DNA of 10,889 nt from an uncultured Clostridia bacterium (lineage in GTDB: Bacteria; Bacillota; Clostridia; TANB77; CAG-508), in assembly GCA_948735595.1 (NCBI GenBank), contig CAPXSA010000009.1, forward strand, positions 1 to 10,889, given 5' to 3'. Under the pieces are notes generated by a model, which was not told the DNA's origin, ran no database searches, and saw only the letters and a program-made list of their open reading frames with translations. Both the position numbers and the translations under genes were made by a program. Below, piece by piece: positions 6,775 through 10,889 of the stretch. How positions within the stretch are numbered: the stretch's first letter is position 1; every line of letters begins with the position of its first letter.

Positions 6775-6856
6775 GTATCCAGCAAAATGTAGGGATACGA
6801 CGCGCTCAGGAATTGCCTATGAAACTTTGGGATCTCGCTCACTACTAATCATATAA
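6746..6856 (+). pseudogene. Displaced C-terminal tail and candidate variable region of the 4963 gene
   Basis: Skipping the C at 6745 restores NRGGKYSNSASEYPAKCRD followed by TTRSGIAYETLGSRSLLII and a TAA at 6854-6856: the normal RGG...R...G(F/S)R ending of this domain. By hand count 6741-6840 is about 29% A and 46% G+C, unlike the A-rich gene body. The frame is closed upstream by a stop at 6722-6724, so the shift lies between 6725 and 6771. The composition fits a DGR variable repeat, but no template is present in the window. Confidence 0.65.
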
Positions 6857-6904
6857 AGTGACGCAAGAATTAAGATTTCTATTCAAAAAAATTTATTTGA
6901 GAAA

Positions 6905-6954
6905 TATGAGAAGCCTCACAAAAGTCAAACGATTTCTGTGATGTTTTTCTCATA
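6905..6954. terminator. Hairpin between convergent genes, possible terminator
   Basis: TATGAGAA (6905-6912) pairs with TTCTCATA (6947-6954), and TCACA (6916-6920) with TGTGA (6937-6941) inside. It lies just past the stop of the minus-strand toxin gene and about 50 bases past the displaced tail of the plus-strand surface gene. On the minus strand a T7 run follows only after a gap of about ten bases, so termination strength is uncertain. Confidence 0.45.
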
Positions 6955-6957
6955 CAA

Positions 6958-7443
6958 CTAGGATTTAATTTTATATTCCTTATAATTTTCCTCCAACAAA
7001 GGAAAATTGCAAGTTCTTGCTAAAATTCTATCATTCAAAGTTTGATTTTTATACCTTAATTGAAATTGTTTTACTTTACTAAGTAAAACTTTTTTCTTTT
7101 TATTAATATAGGTCAATTGGTCTTGCAACAAGTTCTTATAAGCAACATCAGTTACAGTAGGCAAAACTTCTGTTAAACATTCTAAAGGTGTAGGAATCAT
7201 ATTATTGATATTTACAATACCTAATTTTCCATCGTCTATTTTAAAAATGTCAATAGCATTATTGCTAAGTTTTAAATGTTTTTCTTTTGGACTAGATAAT
7301 GGTGCAAAATAATGAATGCCATTATATGTATATACAATTCCAATGTATGGTCTAGTAGAATTTTTATTATATGGAACCTTAGGGTCAAATTGTCTTAAAA
7401 AATTAACGTAATTAGTATCAATGTAGTACATTTTAATATTCAT
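6958..7443 (-). CDS. toxN: Type III toxin-antitoxin endoribonuclease toxin, ToxN/AbiQ family
   Basis: A 161-residue protein starting at the ATG read from 7443, 9 bases after a perfect AGGAGG; longer starts upstream would run through the terminator hairpin and are unlikely. The N-terminus MNIKMYYIDTNYVNFLRQFD, then RPYIGIVYTYNGIHYFAPLS and SPKEKH, followed by an LGIVNINNMIPTP-like strand, is the characteristic ToxN/AbiQ fold. S50, S51 and K53 occupy the T/S-S-x-K position known to be needed for catalysis in ToxN. Length (~160-190 aa in the family) is normal. By family knowledge the enzyme cleaves mRNA and its own antitoxin precursor at A-rich sites, and is held inactive in a ring with the pseudoknotted antitoxin RNA; members act in plasmid maintenance and phage abortive infection. 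The array of three 35-bp repeats and a terminator directly upstream confirm the system. It appears intact. Whether this chromosomal copy defends against phage is inference. Confidence 0.94.
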   Translation of the reverse strand: MNIKMYYIDTNYVNFLRQFDPKVPYNKNSTRPYIGIVYTYNGIHYFAPLSSPKEKHLKLSNNAIDIFKIDDGKLGIVNINNMIPTPLECLTEVLPTVTDVAYKNLLQDQLTYINKKKKVLLSKVKQFQLRYKNQTLNDRILARTCNFPLLEENYKEYKIKS

Positions 7444-7460
7444 AATGATAAACCTCCTAT

Positions 7461-7496
7461 AAAAAACAAAGGAACAACTAATAAAATAGTTGCCCC
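7461..7496 (-). terminator. Attenuating terminator between antitoxin RNA and toxN
   Basis: On the minus strand GGGGCAACTA (7496-7487) pairs with TAGTTGTTCC (7480-7471) across a 6-nt loop and is followed by TTTGTTTTTT. Type III systems carry such a terminator so that most transcripts end after the antitoxin and few read on into the toxin. The toxN Shine-Dalgarno lies just beyond. Confidence 0.9.
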
Positions 7497-7500
7497 TATA

Positions 7501-7605
7501 CTTTTTCAACTCCCACTATGGCTTGGGTACTCCGACTTTTTCAACTTCCTACTATGGCAAGAAATTCCGACTTTTTCAATTCCCACTATGGCTTGGGTAC
7601 TCCGA
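7501..7605. repeat. Tandem array of 35-bp units (antitoxin repeats)
   Basis: Exactly contiguous, with no spacers: three full 35-bp units, plus a further CTTTTT at 7606-7611 that supplies the first unit's 5' A5G in RNA sense. The absence of unique spacers separates this from a CRISPR array. Confidence 0.93.
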
Positions 7606-7613
7606 CTTTTTCT
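7501..7613 (-). ncRNA. toxI: Type III antitoxin RNA (ToxI-like), three 35-nt tandem repeats
   Basis: Three head-to-tail 35-bp repeats at 7501-7535, 7536-7570 and 7571-7605. In RNA sense each begins TCGGA, holds a GCCATAGT core and ends GTTGAAAAAG or ATTGAAAAAG. Repeats 1 and 3 differ at a single base; the middle one differs at several positions around the core. The A5G tail at each border is where the cognate ToxN would cut the precursor into single pseudoknot units, as in known systems with 34-36-nt repeats. In each unit a short stem (CCCA/TGGG in the outer repeats, TTCTT/AGGAA in the middle one) can form around the core. Transcript start about 7613 is estimated from the promoter; the 3' end is the terminator at 7461-7496. 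Confidence 0.92.
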
Positions 7614-7619
7614 ATATTT

Positions 7620-7648
7620 ATTATATACACAACTTAACAAAAAGTCAA
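7620..7648 (-). promoter_or_regulatory. Sigma-A promoter of the toxI-toxN operon
   Basis: On the minus strand TTGACT (7648-7643), a 17-bp spacer, TATAAT (7625-7620). Transcription would start near 7613, a few bases before the first repeat. A strong constitutive promoter is usual for type III modules. Confidence 0.8.
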
Positions 7649-7731
7649 GCAAATATAATAAATATATAGGATAGTATATGCAGAATATAAAAAAATACTT
7701 AGAAACTATTTCTTTTTTTTCTACTTTTATA

Positions 7732-7737
7732 TATAAT
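7732..7737 (+). promoter_or_regulatory. Possible -10 element of the pgsA promoter
   Basis: TATAAT 33 bases before the pgsA start codon, with only a poor -35 (TTTCTT at 7709-7714, 17-bp spacing). It would make pgsA transcription diverge from the antitoxin promoter about 80 bases away. Confidence 0.4.
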
Positions 7738-7770
7738 GTAAAGAACAAAAACAAAATCATGGAGGTAAAC

Positions 7771-8370
7771 ATGAATTTAGCTAATAAACTAACTATATTA
7801 AGAATTCTATTAGTTCCAGTTATGGTCATCATTCCATTTTTTAATATCCAAGGAGAAGTATTAGGCATACCAATTACATACTTAATTGTAGATATTATTT
7901 TTATTATAGCAGCTATTACAGACAAATTAGATGGATATATTGCAAGGTCTAGAGATCAAATTACTACATTTGGAAAATTTTTAGACCCAATAGCTGATAA
8001 AATAGTGGTAATAACAGCTATGGTAATGTTAGTAGAATTAGGGCATTTACCAGCATGGATTCCAATTATTGTTATCTTTAGAGAATTTATTGTATCAGGC
8101 TATCGTTTAGTAGCAGTAGAAAAAAGTGGAAATGTAATTGCTGCAAATATTTGGGGAAAACTAAAAACAGTAACACAAATGATTGCTTTGATTTTTGCAT
8201 TTCTGGATCCGAACCCTTATGGTGCGATTTTTGGTGGTGACTTAACAGGGTATGAATTTGTAATTAACTTAGTAGTTACTTTAATTATGAGTGTGTCAGT
8301 AGTAGCAACTATATTCTCGGGATGGGAATATGTAAAAGGTGGCAAAGACCTATTCAAAGATTCTATGTAA
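7771..8370 (+). CDS. pgsA: CDP-diacylglycerol--glycerol-3-phosphate 3-phosphatidyltransferase
   Basis: Integral membrane enzyme that joins glycerol-3-phosphate to CDP-diacylglycerol, giving phosphatidylglycerophosphate and CMP, the committed step to phosphatidylglycerol and cardiolipin. The CDP-alcohol phosphatidyltransferase motif D-x2-D-G-x2-A-R-x8-G-x3-D-x3-D is complete (D51, D54, G55, A58, R59, G68, D72, D76). The N-terminus NLANKLTILRILLVPVMVII is typical of PgsA. About five to six hydrophobic helices can be seen, and 199 residues is the normal family length. The ATG at 7771 was chosen because GGAGG lies 5 bases upstream and the product begins with the conserved N-terminus; in-frame starts at 7678 and 7759 only add unconserved residues. 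ligA follows after 77 bases with no terminator, so co-transcription is possible. Confidence 0.95.
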   Translation: MNLANKLTILRILLVPVMVIIPFFNIQGEVLGIPITYLIVDIIFIIAAITDKLDGYIARSRDQITTFGKFLDPIADKIVVITAMVMLVELGHLPAWIPIIVIFREFIVSGYRLVAVEKSGNVIAANIWGKLKTVTQMIALIFAFLDPNPYGAIFGGDLTGYEFVINLVVTLIMSVSVVATIFSGWEYVKGGKDLFKDSM

Positions 8371-8447
8371 AAGCAGATGACTAGCAATTTAAGGTGTAGA
8401 TAATGTGCGAACTTAGTTTAAAAGGGAATATCTAAGAAGGAGAAGTC

Positions 8448-10442
8448 ATGGAATTAGAACAAGCGAAAAAAAGAGCAGAGGAATTAAAACCTTTGTTAAA
8501 ATATTATACACAAAAATACTTTGATGATGAGCAAGTAGTTAGCGATTATGAATATGATATGCTCATGAGAGAACTAAAACAAATTGAAAAAGAATATCCA
8601 GAATTAATTACCAAAGATTCACCAACTCAAAAAGTGGGAGCAAGTATCAAAAAAGGCTTTGAAAAGGTAACACATGAAGTGCCTTTACAAAGCCTTCAAG
8701 ACGTATTTTCTTTTGAAGAGGTAGAAGAATTTGAAGAAAAGATGGAAAAAATAGCTGCTGAAAATGGCAAGACAATGGAATATGTAGTAGAAACCAAAAT
8801 CGATGGATTATCTTCAAGCATTGAATATCGTAATGGAAAGCTATATAGAGGTGCGACTCGTGGAGATGGATTAGTAGGAGAAGATGTAACACACAATATT
8901 GAAACTATTAGAACAGTTCCAAAAGAATTAAAAGAGCCAATTTCTATTACCGTTCGAGGAGAAGTATTTATTGGCAAAACAGACTTTGATAAAATGAATG
9001 AAGAAAGACTGTTAGAAGAACGAGAGCAGTTTGCTAATGCACGTAATGCAGCGGCAGGTTCTTTAAGACAATTAGATAGTAAGATTACAGCGAGTCGCCC
9101 TTTAGATATCTTTGTTTTTAATGTACAAAAATCGGATGACATAGATTTTATAACACATCAAGAAAGTCTATTATATCTTGAAAAACTAGGATTTCACGTA
9201 AACCCTGTTAAGATTCTATGTAAAACAAGACAAGAAGTAAGACAAGCCATTGAAAAAATTGGCCAAATGCGTGATGGGTTAGATTTTGGAATTGATGGAG
9301 CAGTTGTAAAAGTAAATGACTTAGAATTAAGAGAAAAAATAGGGAGTACTTACAAAACACCAAAATGGGCAGTAGCCTATAAATATCCACCTGAGAAAAA
9401 AGAAACGTTATTAAAAGATATTGTATGCCAAGTAGGAAGAACAGGTGCTATTACACCTATGGCCATTTTAGAGCCAGTATATGTAGCAGGTTCTAAAATT
9501 TCTAAAACAACACTTCATAATGAAGATTATATAAAAGAAAATGATATTCGTATAGGGGACAGAGTGGTTATTCAAAAGGCAGGAGATGTTATACCTGAAG
9601 TAGTAGGGGTGAATTTAGAAAAACGTGATGGTACAGAAACTATTTTTGAAATGCCAAGAATATGTCCAGTGTGTGGGGCAGAAGCTGTCCGTGAAGAAGG
9701 AGAAGCAGTAGTACGTTGCATTGGAATTGAATGTCCAGCTAAACTATATAGAAGTATCATTCACTTTGCTTCTAAAGATGCAATGGATATTGATGGTTTA
9801 GGAGAGTCCATTATAGCGGAATTGATAGAAAGAGGGCTTATTCATAATATTGCAGATATCTATCATTTAACTTTTGAAGACGTAGCGTGCTTAAAAAAGA
9901 ATGGTAAAAAATTTGCACAAAATTTAATAGATGCTATTGAAGAAAGCAAACACAGAGAATTATACCGTTTGATTAATTCATTAGGAATTCGCCATGTAGG
10001 AGTCAAACTAGCAAAGACATTAACAAAATATTATAGGACAATGGAACAATTTATGAATTCTTCTTATGAAGAGTTAAGATTAATAGATGATATAGGAGAA
10101 ATTACAGCACAAACTATTTATGAATTTTTTAGACAAGAGCAGACAATAGATTTAATTTCAAAATTAAAAGAAGCGGGATTAAATATGGAAGTTGCAGAAG
10201 ATAAGTCAAGCGATAATCGATTTGAAGGCAAAACTTTTGTATTAACTGGTTCTTTGGAACATTATTCAAGAGATAAAGCAAGTGAGATTATTGAAAAATT
10301 TGGTGGCAAGACATCTTCTTCTGTTTCTAAAAAAACAGATTATGTACTAGCAGGTGAAGAGGCAGGAAGTAAACTAAAAAAAGCGCAAGAACTAGGAGTG
10401 ACCATTATTAGTGAAGAAGAATTTATGCAGATGATAAACTAA
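8448..10442 (+). CDS. ligA: NAD-dependent DNA ligase
   Basis: Seals nicks in DNA during replication and repair using NAD+; normally essential. The 664 residues match family length and order: the N-terminal Ia domain (ELKPLLKYYTQKYFDDEQVV, VSDYEYDMLMREL); the adenylation domain with the KIDG motif (K117 accepts AMP); FANARNAAAGSLRQLD, a hallmark of LigA; IDGAVVKVND, then KTPKWAVAYKYPP; the OB fold with VGRTGAITPMAILEPV and HNEDYI; the four-cysteine zinc finger (C406, C409, C424, C429); helix-hairpin-helix repeats (IDGLGESI, INSLGIRHVG, IDDIGEITA); and a BRCT domain from about residue 590 (GKTFVLTGSLE, DYVLAGEEAGSKLKKA). ATG at 8448 follows AAGGAGAA. It looks intact. Confidence 0.98.
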   Translation: MELEQAKKRAEELKPLLKYYTQKYFDDEQVVSDYEYDMLMRELKQIEKEYPELITKDSPTQKVGASIKKGFEKVTHEVPLQSLQDVFSFEEVEEFEEKMEKIAAENGKTMEYVVETKIDGLSSSIEYRNGKLYRGATRGDGLVGEDVTHNIETIRTVPKELKEPISITVRGEVFIGKTDFDKMNEERLLEEREQFANARNAAAGSLRQLDSKITASRPLDIFVFNVQKSDDIDFITHQESLLYLEKLGFHVNPVKILCKTRQEVRQAIEKIGQMRDGLDFGIDGAVVKVNDLELREKIGSTYKTPKWAVAYKYPPEKKETLLKDIVCQVGRTGAITPMAILEPVYVAGSKISKTTLHNEDYIKENDIRIGDRVVIQKAGDVIPEVVGVNLEKRDGTETIFEMPRICPVCGAEAVREEGEAVVRCIGIECPAKLYRSIIHFASKDAMDIDGLGESIIAELIERGLIHNIADIYHLTFEDVACLKKNGKKFAQNLIDAIEESKHRELYRLINSLGIRHVGVKLAKTLTKYYRTMEQFMNSSYEELRLIDDIGEITAQTIYEFFRQEQTIDLISKLKEAGLNMEVAEDKSSDNRFEGKTFVLTGSLEHYSRDKASEIIEKFGGKTSSSVSKKTDYVLAGEEAGSKLKKAQELGVTIISEEEFMQMIN

Positions 10443-10484
10443 TATGAGATAGGATATGAAATAGTAAAAAATAAAAGGAGCAAT

Positions 10485-10736
10485 ATGGAAGAATATACTT
10501 TTGAAAAAATGTGGTTAGACTTAAAAAATGGTTATCAAATTTATTATACATATGTAGGAAATCGATATGTATTATTTAAGACAGCAGAAAATTGTTATAC
10601 ACAAAAGCTATTAACGGAGAACAAAAAAAGTCCACATCCAAGGCAATTAATGTTAACATTAAAAAGAGTAAAGGAAATGTTTCCACACATGGAAGAAATT
10701 GAATACAAGGTAGGAATGAATGACGAATTCAACTGA
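10485..10736 (+). CDS. Small protein of unknown function
   Basis: An 83-residue ORF 42 bases past ligA, with an AAAAGGAG Shine-Dalgarno 4 bases before the ATG and the codon use of its neighbours, so very likely real. The product is soluble-looking, with no signal peptide or membrane segment: an acidic-aromatic N-terminus (EEYTFEKMWLDLKNGYQIYY), two predicted beta strands (YQIYYTYVGNRYVLFKT), a basic middle (ENKKSPHPRQLMLTLKRVKE) and an acidic end. I do not recognise the family. The Y-x-I-Y-Y-x-Y-x-G-x-R-Y-x-L-F pattern suggests a small beta-hairpin fold. Lying directly after ligA without a terminator, it is probably co-transcribed with it, which alone does not show a shared function. Confidence 0.7.
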   Translation: MEEYTFEKMWLDLKNGYQIYYTYVGNRYVLFKTAENCYTQKLLTENKKSPHPRQLMLTLKRVKEMFPHMEEIEYKVGMNDEFN

Positions 10737-10793
10737 AGGAAAGTAAAAATTAGCATAAATAATATGTGGGAAAAATAAAAGATAAAAATAGAC

Positions 10794-10861
10794 AAAAGAA
10801 GCACCAATTTGATATGATGATTTTGACAGAAAACATAGCCATATCAAGGAGGTACTTCTTT
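10794..10861 (+). promoter_or_regulatory. Long hairpin burying the Shine-Dalgarno of the next ORF
   Basis: AAAGAAGCACC (from 10795) pairs with GGTACTTCTTT (10851-10861) with one mismatch. After a 3x3 internal loop TTGATATG (10809-10816) pairs with CATATCAA (10840-10847). The strong AAGGAGG (10846-10852) lies in the right arm, and the ATG follows at 10862. Such a structure would block ribosome entry on read-through transcripts; comparable RBS-hiding hairpins occur ahead of some transposase genes. Its role here is inference. Confidence 0.55.
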
Positions 10862-10889
10862 ATGATTAATAGAATAATACAAACTATCA
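10862..10889 (+). CDS. Start of an unidentified ORF running off the window
   Basis: ATG at 10862, 9 bases after AAGGAGG, opens a frame beginning MINRIIQTI that continues past the end. Nine residues are too few to name a family. The hairpin leader and strong SD suggest a mobile-element gene such as a transposase, but this is a guess. Confidence 0.4.

Noticed and set aside
7501..7605. Short direct repeats resembling a mini CRISPR array
   Set aside because: Units are directly adjacent with no unique spacers, have the A5G borders and 35-nt length of type III antitoxin RNAs, and lie in front of a ToxN gene with a terminator between.
10595..10807. Minus-strand hydrophobic ORF after ligA
   Set aside because: Antisense shadow of the small plus-strand gene at 10485-10736, which has its own good SD.

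Overview
The window looks like the chromosome of an AT-rich, low-GC Gram-positive bacterium (Bacillota, most likely an uncultured or gut-associated Clostridia-type lineage). The grounds are strong A/T bias, AGGAGG-type ribosome binding sites, consensus sigma-A promoters, Bacillota-like pgsA and ligA, and a family of Big_2/Ig-like surface proteins with non-canonical prepilin N-termini. The taxonomic placement is inference from style and family content, not from a marker search.

Region 1 (1-1780) is the 3' part of a large surface protein gene (Fn3-like, two Big_2, FGE/C-type-lectin-like domain) closed by a clear intrinsic terminator. Its last ~120 bases differ sharply in composition from the rest. 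Region 2 (1781-2700) has no intact gene and holds a decayed IS4-type transposase on the minus strand. Region 3 (2761-6856) has a divergent XRE-type regulator facing two tandem prepilin-like surface protein genes. A perfect TTGACA-17-TATAAT promoter with repeated TGACTAT boxes lies between them. Both surface genes are broken by apparent +1 shifts: one near the end of the first, and two in the second (at an A6 tract in its start and at the border of its variable-looking C-terminus).

Region 4 (6905-7650) is a complete type III toxin-antitoxin locus on the minus strand: promoter, three 35-bp antitoxin RNA repeats, an intervening terminator, and a ToxN/AbiQ-family endoribonuclease gene. Region 5 (7771-10736) is housekeeping: pgsA (phosphatidylglycerophosphate synthase), ligA (NAD-dependent DNA ligase) and a small unknown gene, all on the plus strand. 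Region 6 (10794-10889) starts another element: a long hairpin hides a strong Shine-Dalgarno in front of an ORF that runs off the edge.

The main themes are a regulated, apparently diversifying surface-protein locus and an RNA-based TA module beside essential genes. Two surface proteins end in FGE/C-type-lectin-like tails with A-depleted, GC-raised DNA, the form expected of targets of a diversity-generating retroelement (DGR). No reverse transcriptase or template repeat was seen in the window, so that link is a hypothesis.
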